From NCBI RefSeq assembly GCF_019649055.1, contig NW_026570417.1, forward strand, positions 62,001 to 126,000: a stretch of DNA of 64,000 nt, given 5' to 3'. Positions 31,222 to 44,051 of this stretch are shown piece by piece. Positions within the stretch are counted from its first letter, which is position 1. Each line of letters starts with the position of its first letter. The position numbers were made by a program, and so were the translations under genes. This DNA is from Paramacrobiotus metropolitanus. Lineage: Eukaryota; Tardigrada; Eutardigrada; Parachela; Macrobiotidae. Below the pieces are notes generated by a model. It searched no databases. It was not told where the DNA came from and saw only the letters and a program-made list of their open reading frames with translations.

Positions 31222-34200
31222 ATGCTGATCAACTCGTCGTCCCCGTGGAGAATGTCTTCATCCATCTCACTGCGCGCTCTGATCCGCACAGCGAGCACAC
31301 TATCCGCATCCACAGCATCGTGTTCGCTGCTGCGTTCTCCGCTGCCTCTGTTGCTATTCCGACCTTCCCCGTTATGTCGCCAGCCTTTCCGCAGCATCTC
31401 CGATGACAGCAGCGACACGCAGGCGTCGCTGCAGCAGTCGTTAAACTTCGTCAAACTGCCCGGTTTGTCCGAGGAAGATGAGCGCCGTTTCCAGATTCTG
31501 CAGTTTGAAGTGGACGTACTGCGCCAGTCGGGATACAAAGTGCCCAGCGCCATCGCGGAGGAAGAGTGGCGAGAGCTGCTGGCGAAGCCCTCCAAACATT
31601 CACGACTCAAGTACTACAACTATCTCTTCAAGTCGGAGATGGGTCGGTTGAAAGTCATCCGACAAAAAGAGAGGAAAGCGGAGGTAATCCGGCGATGACG
31701 TTAATTTTTCATTTCTTGGATCTTATAATTCTTATTTTTCACTGGTCCGTGTGTTAAATTAACCATACTAATTTAAGAAACACATATGAATATTTTTTAA
31801 CCGATAAGTAAGTTTTAAATACTAAAAATTTTATTAATATTCAATTAATCAGCAAAATATAAGGTACAAATTAATAGAATTATTTTTTTAATTGTTGAAA
31901 TGTTGCTGTTAATTTAAACTTAAATTTCCTAATTTAGGTATTTTATATCTGATTGGGTTTCCGAATTCTACCACAAAACATAAACTGAATATCGACATGA
32001 TATAAAAAGTAAATGTGCAGTAATTTTGCAAAAAGATATAACTGAATTTTGGAAAAATTGGCAGTAATCTGAAATCATGGACAATTATTTGGAAAAGTTC
32101 ACTGTAACTTACCTTAGCGAAAATGTGGCATAATAAATCGGAACGATGTGAAATATTTAGCCAATTTAATCTGATTTCTGGAGAATTTGTGCTGTAATTT
32201 AACAAAATTTGCAGTGATTTAGGTAAATTTTTCGGTGGAGTCTTGTGAGACTTTCTATGGATTTTTTCTCTTGTGTGTGGGCATCCAGAAACGCCAGGAG
32301 AAGTTCGATGCAATGGTGCGCGAACGGGAAGAAGCTCCGGACAGGATACAGTACGGCCTCGGTCACAACACCTTCTTCCCGTACATCCGCGATGCGGACA
32401 TGCTGCAGGCGCAGAACTACAAGCTGGCGCGGGCCCGCTGCATCGGGCAGCCGCTGGTGGTCGACCTGGGCTTCGACGAGTGGATGACGGAGCGCGAGCA
32501 GGTCAACTGCGCCACGCAACTGCGCGATGCCTACGCTTACAACCGGGACGCGCGGGATCCTTTCTGGCTGCAGTTCTGCAATGTCAACTTCCAAGTAGGT
32601 TCGTCCTTCCGCTTACGGTGCTTGAGAAAAAATTGTTAAAAAAATTGCTTTTTTAGTGGAACATCAGTTTTGAAAATCATGGAAAGGAAAAAAAACTGTT
32701 TTATTAGAACAAATTGTTTCAGTAATATTTCCAGGTAGGTTCGTCCTGCGTAGCTTAACATGGATCTTGGAAAAAAAATTGTTAAAAAATCATTTTTAGT
32801 CGGACGTAAATTTAGAAAATTTTGGAAAGGAAAAAACAATTCCATTAAAACAAAAATATGTCAGTAAGGCGTAAATTTAATTTTTCTAATTTTTTTGCTA
32901 TAAACATCGTGTAGATAAAGAATGAAATTTAATAGCTGCGGCGTGAAACTATAGAAAATATATGGTTTTGATTGAAACTTGGTACGCAGCGGGAATACGG
33001 TATTGACATTATCATTTTAATATGCATTTGAGCGCTGGTACGTGTAGTTGTTAAGTTGTAGAGTTTCGTCAGATTATCGTAGTATGCTGGCTGACTGTTG
33101 GGACAACCCGCTAGGCTCTCAATCAGTAATTGCGGTAACTGTTAACAGATTTGAATTGCGTTTTATAAATTTAATTCTGTGAATGATTTTAGGATTACAG
33201 TTTTCGGCTTAACTTGTAAGGTTATCGGAATTGAAATCGTGCTCCTATTTTTGCTTGTTTTTAATTTTATAACGTGCACTTCGGCTTCTTGCGCATCTTC
33301 TGGTTGTTGCCTACCTCACCCGTTTCTTGCCTGTGGTCATTTAGAAAATTTCTACTATGATATTTTGTGCATTTTGTTTTGCTATAATAATTATTTTATT
33401 AACAAGCTGAATAATATTTTCGGCATTATTGTGGTAGCTGTCGCGTTGGCATTTGGCGTGGTGCGGATTGATTTCACTGATGGATGCACGGCTACTTATT
33501 CTAAGTTACTTGTCAGTAGCCTGACATATCCGTTGATCTGTACAAAAAAATTACACATTTTTTATTTGTGGTATTAAAAATGGTGTTTGTTGATTGCAGG
33601 GTCATACATATAAGGCGATGGAAGGTGCGATAGGAAATATTAATTTACCATCGTGTCTGCTGGAGTTCTCGGAAAAGAGTTATCTGGATCTCTTCCCGAA
33701 GGAGAAGATCGTCTACCTGACGCCCAACGCCGAGTACAACATGCGGGAATTCAACGAGGATGACGTGTACGTCATCGGGGCCATCGTCGACCGGTCGCAG
33801 TCCAAACCGTTGACCCTGGCCAAAGCCAAACGCGAAGGCCTGCGGATGGCCAAACTCCCCATTGACGTCTACCTCCGGTATGGAGTTTTCGCTGTTTTAT
33901 TTTAAGTACTTGGTTGCAGAATATTATCTTCTTTTTTAAGAAGACCAATCCATTTTTAAATATGTTCCGATGATTTTAATTCGATATTTTTAAAAGATTC
34001 CGGGCTCGTTGCCTTATTTCGTACGTTAGGAATGTTGTAGTACATTGGTTGTTTCGGAAGGAAATCTGTGATTTCAACTGCTTAATTCATGTAAAATTTG
34101 AGAGATTTCGGGACTTAAAAATTATGTATGACTTTTGTTTTGCATGAGTTTCAACTTGATACGGCATTATGTTTTCGGGTGCTGCTTTTTTATTTAGGTT

Positions 34201-35115
34201 TTGGATTAAGTTTTAAGGGTGCTTGGGATAAATGTAGTAAAATCGGCATAAAACAACGTTTTGCGTCGTTTTTGCTGCGGAGAACTTTTAAAAAAACGTA
34301 ATAATATCTTGGGTCTGTAACTGGAAAATCATAATTTTTTTAATATATGAAATTAATGTAAAGCAGTTATAACATGATATTCATTTATAAAATAGTGTTC
34401 ACTGTGGAATTGTGGGTAAAAGTTGCTGGCTTGCACTTATGCCTTCCAATTTGCAGCGTAAATTTTCGGCGTGTTTTAGTGTTGCTGTGAGTGTGCTTTA
34501 CCAAATATTTGTAAAATTTCTGGAAAATTTGTGACTGTTTTTCCGGGCAATGAGTTAGTGATGTAGGTTCTCGACTACCGGTAATTGTAAAAAGCGCAGT
34601 ATGGCAAAGGCTGTAACTTCGCTATACGTACTGAACTCAAAACGCATTATTTGTAGTTGAGTGGCAAAAGTACTGTAAAAAAACGGATGGCGCCGGCTTG
34701 TCAGTTGTAGTGGAAACTTGATAAAAACCTAGTATGTTTTAAATTTGCTTTTAATTGTAATTGTTTGTTTTTTCTAATTTGATTTATTATTATTTTTTGT
34801 TTGTAATTGATTTTTTTATTGTACGTTTTCTATTTATCCAAATTTTAGTTTTTATTGTAATGACGATATGATGGGTTTACCAGGTGGGCCGTGGGCTCCA
34901 AGTATCTGGCGTTGAATCACGTGATATCGCTGCTGGTGGATGTGAAACGGAACGGCGATTGGGAAGCCGCATTGCGTGCGCACATTCCTAAACGGAAGGT
35001 CTTCCAGCCGGAAGACGAAGCAGCGGAAACCCTCCAACAACCCCGGGTGCGAGCGAACCAACGACTGGTCCATGCATCGAGAAACCGGGATGCGCGTAAT
35101 CTGATGGCTCCGTGA
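31222..35115 (+). CDS. TRMT10C: Mitochondrial tRNA methyltransferase 10 C (RNase P protein 1)
   Basis: Exons are 31222-31683, 32289-32594, 33600-33877 and 34884-35115; splice phases agree and give 425 codons plus TGA. In animals this enzyme methylates N1 of purine 9 in mitochondrial tRNAs with SDR5C1 and, with PRORP, forms protein-only RNase P. A mitochondrial targeting leader rich in Ser, Arg and Leu is best read from the Met at 31252; the upstream Met adds 10 residues. The SPOUT/TRM10 fold shows IVYLTPNAEYNMREFNEDDV, YVIGAIVDRSQSKPLTLAKA, REGLRMAKLPIDVYLRW and KYLALNHVISLLVDV in the usual order. Length is near that of human TRMT10C (403). An ETS site lies upstream, and an AATAAA near 35378 may end the transcript. 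The gene looks intact. Confidence 0.9.
32585..32870 (+). repeat. Tandem duplication that copies a splice donor
   Basis: The sequence from the exon 2 donor of TRMT10C (TTCCAAGTAGGTTCGTCC) through AAAAAATTGTTAAAAAA and TGGAAAGGAAAAAA is repeated about 145 bp later (TTCCAGGTAGGTTCGTCC). The second copy is a ready decoy donor within intron 2. Confidence 0.8.
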
Positions 35116-36695
35116 TGTGCTGATGGCTCCGATGGCGAAATCCGCAGGTTGGGATTTTTTTATGCGTAGAAACTGTTATTTATTAATTTTATTTCATGTT
35201 TTTTAACATAAAAATTCGTGAAATTGTATTTTAATTTTGTTATGACTTTGGAGGGGTTGGATGTAAATGGTATGAGGACGACATGCGAAACGTTGTTTTG
35301 TTGGGAAAAAATTAAAACGAAATGAAACGTCAGCTGTAATTGTTAAAACTTGGGAAACAATATAAAAAATAATGGGAAATAAAAAAGATGGAGAATAATT
35401 ACAACTCGAATCCGGTCATTTTTTTCTCATTTTGTTCGATGCTGGCATCTGCTTGTTTGCAGAGATTTTGTAGTAGGATGGCTTGAATGTTCTATCCTTT
35501 TAGCTCGATCTTGCCACTGAAATGTTATGTTGGAAATAGCAGTTTAGCCTTTTTTTAATTTAATTTCTCGGCAGTTTTTGTACATACAATAATTTGAATA
35601 TTTTTAAGCTAATTAAATACAGCGATTGTATAGCTTGGAATTCGTACAATTGTATAATTTGTAAGACTACCTTTTTTTTTCTTGTGTATCAGTTTTTGGA
35701 AGACACTGGCCGACGTCGCGCGGCTAAACGCGATAATAATAAAAAATTAAATTAACTGGCAAATAATGGAAATATTTTTGGAATTTTGCCTTCGCTATAA
35801 TATTATGAATTAAATATGGTACTGTTCCTACTGTAACATAGACAATTCTAATAATATTTATTCCTTCTCGGAACATTACCGCCAAACGTCGTCGCACGAT
35901 AAGGTCATAATTACCGGTTGATAAGGAAGTAAAATCCTTTATAAAATCGCGCGATGACAGTATTATTTACAGGCTCCACGAATTTTCTTTATACGAGCCA
36001 GTTGTGCGGCATAAACGAAATTACGAAGTAATTGCTGTTGCGGTGTCAGATTTTTGTTGGGGATATTCCCGTTAATTCAGTTTCCAGAAGCGCGCTATAA
36101 TCGTCCACATCACACGTCACTGTCACAGGACGCTGTAAATTTTCTCCAAATTAATTATGATTATATTTAATTCCAGTCCCTCGTCGTGTGCTCGTTGCAT
36201 GTTGAGACGGCGGAGACATGGTTCCGGTTTTCTCCAAAACGGAAATTATTTAGACCCTGAAACGCAGCTATTTAAATAACGCAGTCGTCCCAGAATATTC
36301 CCACTTTTCTGGCTGCAGCGGCACACGAATATATAGTCCAGTTTTAGTCTTTTGACCGTTTTTATTTTTCTTTTTGAGTTATCTCACTCAAACCGTGCTT
36401 TATATTAGTTAAGTCATTTCTATGAAATTACAAAAGTTTCTAGCTAAAGGAAAACATTTTCTCAACTTTTTCAAAAAAATATTAATTTTATTTTTCGAAA
36501 AAATCATTTTGAATATTTTGGTGAGTTAACTGTTAATCTAAGTCGGCACTTATGTGTGTAATCATTCTTCTTTGCCGCCCTTATTTCTGAATTTTACTTT
36601 AGCTTGACAGATTCGTTGTGAATTTTCTAAAACATTATCGGTCCATTTTAAAACTTTTTTGTTAGCGAAAACGTTAAGAAAATACTCTGCTCGCG
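35116..36695. other. Intergenic, no supported gene
   Basis: AT-rich spacer between TRMT10C and the GPCR gene. It contains the likely TRMT10C polyadenylation region and, toward its end, the GPCR upstream region. No distinct promoter motif was recognised. Confidence 0.5.
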
Positions 36696-39600
36696 ATGGT
36701 TAACGACACGGTGGCCGCGTTTAATGCCACGACGACCAGCAATATTCCCAGCGCGCTGGAGCTGTTTCGGCCGCAAGTGGAGCTGTACATCATCGTCACC
36801 GTGACGGTGGGATTCGGCGGGGCCCTGCTGATCCTGCTGTTGCTATGCGCCATGGCCTTGGGAACACAGACGCGCGGCGGCGCCAATATCCTCATCGTCA
36901 ACTTACTGCTGGCGGAGTTTATCATGTGCTCCTCGCTGGTGCCGCATCAGGCCTTCAGTATCTATTTTCCCTTTGCACGCATTGAGCAGACTGGTATGTG
37001 CGTTTCATTTTGCGCTTTGAAAAATATACGAAATAAAAATAAAAAAAATAATACGCAATCGGTAATGAATGTTTCGTAGTTTAACTGGTTTTATGTACTG
37101 TACATTACTGTAAATACAGTACTGTACATATACATTATACTATATAGTAGTTAACAGGGAACTGAATTAAAAGTGCTTAAAATAAATATTACTTAAATAT
37201 CATTTATTGAATAATAAGTTGAATAAATTCCTGAAATAAGTGTAATAAATTTATGAAAAAGATAATATTGAAAATGTAAAATGTGGATGATGATTGATAA
37301 GAGGCATAAATCTAGAAGATTAATAAAATTCCGATTATCGAAGTTTTTCTGTCGTAAGGTGGGATGTCGTAGTGCGGTGGCATAGGGGCTTTAGTAGCCC
37401 GCTCGCTCATACAGTATGCCCTTAACTGACGATGTTATTCATGTCCAGATTTATTATTTACATTAGACAATTTGAAAATAAATGTTTTTTTTCGATCGTT
37501 AAGTACTGCTACTTAATCTCTGAAACTGTGTGACATTCTTTATGGAAACATTTGTTTACAGTTGGCAGAACACGACGGCAGAGAGAGTAGGAAGTAATCG
37601 CTTGATTAACACCAGAAATGCATTTAGAAAATGCACAGTCAACTGCTGTTGATTTTGTATCCAGTTGATACAAATATTTCGACAGATAATACAGAAAATA
37701 TTTGTGTGCGAAAATTGCTGGAAATTGGTATAATTTTGGCAGGGTGTCGGTATAATTATGTAATCTGGATGATCCTGATGAGCTACAGCCAGTGGCTGAC
37801 GTGTGCGCTGGCCGTCAACCGGGTGGTGGCGACACTAGCGCCGCACTACTACTACCGCACCGCGTCCGGCAGCGCCATCGGACTGACCATCGTCTTCTGC
37901 TGGGCGGTGGCCTGCGCCTGCTTCCTGCCGTTTTTCTTCAATACCGGCGGATACTATGATTCCCTCCCGCCCTGGATGAGCTGCAGCATCAGGTAAATAC
38001 CGCTGAATTTCCACTTGACTGCATTGCAATGTTTTCACTCCTACTGTTCTCAAATAATTCAGTATGTGACTGTAGGTCATTATTTAAGTAAAATTCAATC
38101 AAATAGTAAGTGCTGCAAACCGTTCTGTGTTGTTTGTACTCCTGACAGGAAATATCGTAGTGCAATGGCGTCCGCACGCGTGGTATAATCCCAGTGTGAT
38201 CCAAGCGCATATCATAATAACAGTGGTTTCAGTATTCTAATGATTTACAAATTTATTTTTCTCAAAATATTTATTTATATTACATTTTTCCTTTAATTAC
38301 ATTTTTCTTTTAATGGTTAGTGCTAAATATGTTCTTACCAGACCTGGACAGCCGTAACTTAACTCTATAACTTAACGCGAGTTGTTGGCGAGTTATTGAG
38401 TTTTAACGTAACTCTGTAGCGTAACTCGCTACCCAGAAAACTTAACTCTAACATAACTCGCCCAAAATTTGTATATATTCTCTATGGTAGCGTAACTCGC
38501 GGCATAACTCGAAACTCGGTTTTACTTGCATAAATAGCGTAACTCGCACGCTACCTGTAACTCGTAAATCTAACGGAGGGTGCATTTTCCATAACTGCCC
38601 AGGTCTGATTCTTACAGGAAACATTTAAATAAATAAGATTTATGCTAACTGCTGTTGTGTTGACTGATGTATCCCAGTTTATTTTTATGTTTAGAGTATC
38701 TGCGTTTAAGACATTTATAATATTTAAGTAATGTGTTTTTAAAATATTAAAAATGATCTTATTTAAAACAGTTTTAACAATTGGTATTTTATATTTGAAA
38801 TATTTAATTAAAGAATAATTCCTGGAACATTTTTTATGGATACAGAATCTCCGTGTTCCGGTTGAGCTTATATTCCCCGCATTTTTCATTAAATTCCCCG
38901 CGCTGCACCTGTAATTACGCTTTTTTTAACCGGCAACATGGTTAACGTTCGTGACAGGACATCGCTCCCCTGGGCCAAACTGGCCATGTACACGGTGGGC
39001 TTCTACGCCCCCATGGCGATAATGGGCACCTGCTACGCCCTCATCCTGCTGTACGTCGTCGGCAAGAGGCTGCGGCGCCCGCTGGGCGGCGCGGCCGGCG
39101 GTGACGTGTTCTCGCAGGCGGAACGGCAGCGTTTGGCCATTGCGCGGATGCTGATGGCCAGTGCGCTGTGGTACTACGCCTGCTACCTGCCCAACACCAT
39201 CGTGGCCACGTCCTTCTATCCGGTGTATGTCCGCTATCCACTCCTGCAGCTGTGGCTCAGGACCATCTTCTTCCTAGGCTACGGCGGAAATCCGGTATGT
39301 ACAGCGCTCGTGTTTAAAATATTTAATTTAATGTGCAGAAAATTGCGCAAAAATTAAATAATGCCGTTGATTTGGGCGCGGTAAAGGTCACTACACTTAT
39401 TAAGCATTAATGTAAAAGAAATTATGTCAAAATAAATGAATGCCGCCGATTTAGCCTCGGTTAAGGTCACTACACTGCTTAAAATTTAATCTAAAGAAAA
39501 TTATGTCAAAATAAATTAATACTGTTGATTCAGGCGCGGTTAATCTCACAACATTGCTCCCTTAATTCTTTAAAATTATTTTTACCGGAATTAGTAATTC

Positions 39601-40692
39601 CACCAATCTCAGCTTAATAGCTTTCTGTTTAGAACATTTCGAGTAATTTTATTCAGAGACAATTAGCTCAGAATACATATATCGATGCATTATGTCGCTG
39701 ATTTAGGGCGTAGGTTTGATTAAAAATTAATATAAAGAAAAGTATGTCAGAATGAAATATTGCGTGCCGCTGATGTGAGTGCGTTAAACGGTTAATGGTC
39801 CGCTGCTCCTTTAATTTTTCCCAAATATTTTCCTTGAATTAATCTTTTTGCCAATTTTATATTAATAACAACTGATTAATCTGAAGGTCACGTTCGTTGA
39901 CGCTATTCGCCCCGATTTAGTCGTAGTGATTTAATTATACGAGGTAGACTTATGTGTACATATGTATATTTCCAGTAATTGTTTAAATATATTTTCAAAT
40001 AATCATCTACTTTTATATATTAGCAAATTTCTACAAATATGCCGTATAAATGTGTGTTGTGGTGCAGAAATAAACAAGTTAAATCGAAAATTACTCTCGT
40101 ATGCAATGCGTTGTGAAGGTGTTGTAGTACAGTGTCATTCAGACGATATCGTCAGAAACTCAGCACTATGGTTTAAAAGCGTGTAACTGCATATTTAACA
40201 AAATAATCAGCGATAATAAATCTGCTGATTTCAAGATTACTGAATTTTTTTTGTGTATTGCGGATTTATCTATGCATGCAGAATAAATAGTTGCTATTTC
40301 AAGTGTTTAAACATCTCATTTCAAGCTCGGTTTTAACATATTATAAAAAAGTGTACGTGTTTTAAATAGTGAAATGGAATTTTTTCGAGTTCGTAGTAGA
40401 TTTGTGTTACTTAGTTTGTGTTACCCAGTTTGCTTGCTCAACCTGTGACCTTTCTTTCTATTGACAGCTGATCTTCTTCACGATGTGCAAGGACTACCGC
40501 AACGGGCTGCGATCACTCGGGAAACGGCTGCGCCAGACGGTTGGCTGCGCCGCAAAACGGCCGTTGTCCTGCGGAACGGTGACCCCGGTGAAGACGACCC
40601 TAGTGTCGGTGATATCGGCTGAACGCAGTCGCGGCGGGGAGAAGGATGCCGCGTTCGGTGGGGTGTACTACGCGGCGGATGAAGAAAACTAG
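36696..40692 (+). CDS. Orphan rhodopsin-class GPCR, four exons, 369 aa
   Basis: Exons are 36696-36993, 37743-37992, 38958-39294 and 40468-40692. Donors are GTATGT, GTAAAT and GTATGT, acceptors GGCAG, GACAG and GACAG; phases agree. The N-terminus carries glycosylation sites (NDT, NAT). TM1 is ELYIIVTVTVGFGGALLILL, and TM2 is NILIVNLLLAEFIMCSSLVP with Glu where Asp is usual. TM3 begins after the disulphide Cys in GCRYNYV and ends NRVVATLAPHYY, an NRV in place of DRY. TM4 is LTIVFCWAVACACFLPFF, TM5 MYTVGFYAPMAIMGTCYALI, TM6 MLMASALWYYACYLPNTI, and TM7 ends NPLIFFTMCKDYRNGL. A basic tail follows. All seven helices are present, so it is probably functional. The ligand is unknown; a peptide or lipid receptor is plausible. 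A peptide precursor lies 1.7 kb downstream on the same strand. Confidence 0.85.
38339..38607. mobile_element. hAT-type MITE in GPCR intron 2
   Basis: Terminal inverted repeats are CAGACCTGGACAG on the left and CTGCCCAGGTCTG on the right. The flanks GTTCTTAC (38331-38338) and ATTCTTAC (38608-38615) form an 8-bp target duplication with one mismatch, as hAT elements make. The interior is built of CGTAACTCGC and TAACTCTA words. It is non-autonomous. Confidence 0.85.
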
Positions 40693-42302
40693 TGCGCATG
40701 CGATTCCCGCTGCTGTTCTTTTATCTTTTATTTAATGTATATTTTATAATAATTTGTTATGAAGTTTAATTTTTTTTAAATGATTTATTTTCGCGAATTC
40801 GCCGCTGTTTTATTACAACGATGTATTATGTGTTTCTATCTATATTTTAATAGTCAAATCATTTTTCTTTTTTTCCATTTTTCATTTTTTTTCTTTATGT
40901 TTAATTTTATTTAATTTTTTCATTGTTGTAATAATTTTTCTTTTGTCGGTGATTTTATTTTTGTGTGTTTTAAAATGCCTAATTTTTGTGTGTTTTAAAA
41001 TGCCTAATTTTTGTGTCTGTTTTAGAATTATTTTTAACATGTGCAAATGCAACGACTGGTATCGGATACTTCGAAGTATGATATTTGCGGTACGTGTCCT
41101 GGTGATGATGATCCACTGTCCCGGTTCACACGCGATACATTCACGTGGGAAATTTGATCCGCTTTTACAGCAACGTTATACTGAGATTAAATGGCAGCGT
41201 TTCTTCCTTGTGCCGGCTTTCACCGAAAGTGTGCAGTGCCGATAAATAACAGCTTGCGGCGCGAATTAATAGCTTCTTCAAACAGGAAATGTTGATGGTG
41301 AATATTCCCGGGTTACGGGAATCGCAAAGGTCGTTAACGTTTCTTGTATACTCGTAGAAAGGTTCAAATTTAACACCTTCTCGTCTCTTACAAAGCAGAC
41401 CAATGGAAGTTTACGACTTTATTTAAATTATTCTCTTTGACTATATTAAAAATAAACTGGAAAAATTAAATAAACAATAAACAAAAAATCAAAAAGACAT
41501 TCAGTGAATTTTCGGCTCCGCACAAATGGGTGGGGCAGAATTGTAAGTGCTGTACGTATGTCAGTGCATTTTATTAACACATAATTATGTTACTTTAAAT
41601 TTAAATTATGAGTTGGCGGTTGCAATAATTTATAAAAACAAATTCAGAAAACTTCTGCTCCGCAGAAATACGTATAAATTTAGAATTATTTATCAACGTG
41701 TTCAATATGTGCTGATAATTATACGAGACTACCGGAAGAAGAGTTTTTTTTCACGGCCATCGTCCCAGCCATTAACATTTACTTGTTAATATCATGTACT
41801 TAACGCTAGAAAATGTGCAACTTAGGCACGGCGCTACGCAGTACGGACGCTTGTCTAAATGCCCATAAAACACCCCAAGATTAATCACCTATCCACACGA
41901 CCTGAAACATTCCCGGTATAATTAAAATACCACTTGACGGAATTATGCGAAAATGCTGGAAGATTAATTATGTCACTTACGCAGTCGCTCTCCACCGCTA
42001 TTTCACTGGGCAGACAGCGTAAGTATACTTCGAATGACACTCACATCGCACATTACCGGCATTACAATGCACACGCACACCGCAAAAACACTCACTGACA
42101 CTCCGGTGACAATGATCCGGAAGTGGCGTTTTATCGCCCCGGGCGGTCGGCTGCCGTGGGATGTACCCACCGACAGACACAGACGAGAGCGATACGAGTG
42201 CCGGTAATGAATTTAATCCACACCGATCAACGCATCCCGCTGCAGTCGGCAGGATCGCTTTCATCGGGTTAACGGGCGTTGTGGGATATCAATACGGTGA
42301 CC
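40693..42302. other. Intergenic, no supported gene
   Basis: GPCR 3' region followed by AT-rich spacer. A 25-26-bp unit (TTTTTGTGTGTTTTAAAATGCC) repeats about 2.5 times at 40957-41022. A minus-strand frame at 41998-42264 is GC-rich but shows no domain. Confidence 0.5.
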
Positions 42303-42312
42303 TTTATATATA
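42303..42312 (+). promoter_or_regulatory. TATA box of the peptide-precursor gene
   Basis: TTTATATATA lies 76 bp upstream of the ATG at 42388, in an otherwise GC-richer stretch. Spacing suits a start site near 42335-42345 and a short 5' UTR. Confidence 0.55.
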
Positions 42313-42387
42313 CCGGGGTGACGCGGTTGTTGGTGTCTAACGGGAGTTTAAGTGCGTGTGATTGGTTTCCGCTTATATATTATTAGA

Positions 42388-43456
42388 ATGAAGGTCATGG
42401 GTGATTTGGTGCCGTATTTAAGCTTCCTGTTGGTTGTGCTTCTACTTCCCACCGGAAATGCCCAGCCGGATGCGCTGGATGGTAAGAAACGTGATTCCTT
42501 ATACATAAATGCGGGATATACCCTGGTTTTGTGGTGTTGAAATGTTTCGAAGAAAATATTAGGCTTGTAGAAGATATTAGATTGTAAAAGTTTCAACTGC
42601 ACACGAGCGTGTATATCGCTTCGAATAAACGATGTGATTTATCATGCAGTTTTCCAGCTTTCCTCGAGTAATTATAAATTCCAACTGATTTTCCCATGAG
42701 TAATTATTTTTACAATTTTATTTTCCAACTCTAACAATTATTGAACTTCTGCAGAGTATGCATATTGCTAACAACTTTGCCAAAATATTTAATATGCTGC
42801 GTATATCTGTGCCTCATGTTAATGTATTGTACACAGTGGATTGGATCAACAGCTAAAGATCATCCTGCTAAGTAAATTGTAATCGCTTTCTTTAAACATA
42901 AAACGTTACTACAACAAAAGGTTTTTCATGTGAACGAATTGAGAACACTAAGTATTTAATATCAAAGCCTGTACGACAGATATTACTGTAATAAATTTGT
43001 AATAAGGTTAAGGAAACTGCACGCATACCTATAAAGTAGCAATGCTACTGTAACCAGATCCAAGTGCGTAGAATATTTTTCAGGATTAAAGTACAAGAAA
43101 ACATAAAAATCGACAAACAAAGTACGAAATTAAAAATGTTGATATCACCATGCAGTTTTGTCTCGATCCGCATGCACGCAGTGATTTGTGTTAATAACAG
43201 TGACTCTATCTAATTCTTGTTGCTGCGTCTAGATCCTACCGGAAATGCGCCGTGGTATCTGGGCAAACGTTCCGGAAAGGACCCCTCTCTGCCTAACAGC
43301 GTCTTCAGTCCGGCCTATCAATTCGGGCGATGGGGCACGGGCAATCTGTACCTACCGCCCAAGGGCCGCCGTATGTACTACGGCCCCATACCCAACCTCA
43401 ACGATCCCCTCCTACCGGGCAAACGACTCATGTACTACAAAGGCCTCACCGAGTGA
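42388..43456 (+). CDS. Unassigned secreted amidated-peptide precursor, 105 aa
   Basis: Exons are 42388-42481 and 43233-43456 (donor G|GTAAGA, acceptor TGCGTCTAG), phase 1, 106 codons with TGA. A signal peptide (LVPYLSFLLVVLLLPTGNA) is followed by short segments each closed by Gly plus basic residues: QPDALDDPTGNAPWYL-GKR, SGKDPSLPNSVFSPAYQF-GR, WGTGNLYLPPK-GRR, MYYGPIPNLNDPLLP-GKR, and the free tail LMYYKGLTE. Gly-Lys-Arg or Gly-Arg sites are the classical signals for convertase cleavage and C-terminal amidation, so up to four amidated peptides are predicted. They share aromatic/proline-rich endings but no C-terminal signature of a family known to me. A relic of the second exon lies at 48143. 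Confidence 0.75.
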
Positions 43457-44051
43457 TCCATTTTACCATATCTAACGCTCTGGCGCTTCCTGTTTCTTTC
43501 ATTAAATACGTCTATAGAATTTACAATAATATAGCGGAATTTGGGTGTGTTTGTTAAGGTCAATCGGTCAGTACGTACCGCACATGTATTTCTTATGGTT
43601 AGAATGGTTGATAATGGATCTCTAAAATGAATTTAATTGCAGCTGTTTCGACTTCGGTTTTTTGTTTAATTATCGTATGATGACTTTTTTGAACTGCTAT
43701 AGCTGCTGGTGAACGCGCTCGCTGCAAATATTCAGCTTTAATAAATTTTATTCATGTCAGTATTGATTAAAATTCACCTTATTTCGCTACAAAACAAGTA
43801 CAACGTCTTTTTGAAAGCAGTCACATATACGCAGCTCAGTAAAATTCTGATCACTTATCTAGCTGGTTGCTACATATATAAAAATTTAAAAAAATTCTGG
43901 GAAGTATAGTTCGTAGTACTGCAACGTTTCCGATGTAATTACGTTTACCGACCGTTCGCTGAAGATTTTTTACTGAATCTCGTTATTACGTTTTATCGGT
44001 GTACATCCATACAACGTATTTACACGGCGGCGGGAATCTCGGATCAATTTG
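43457..44051. other. Intergenic between peptide gene and Ly6 gene A
   Basis: Convergent 3' regions of the plus-strand peptide gene and minus-strand Ly6 gene A. ATTAAA/AATAAA-like signals occur at about 43500 and 43738. Nothing else is seen. Confidence 0.5.

Noticed and set aside
41998-42264. Cys-containing 88-codon minus-strand frame upstream of the peptide gene
   Set aside because: The N-terminus is not a clear signal peptide, no introns or homologues are recognised, and it overlaps the presumed promoter region.
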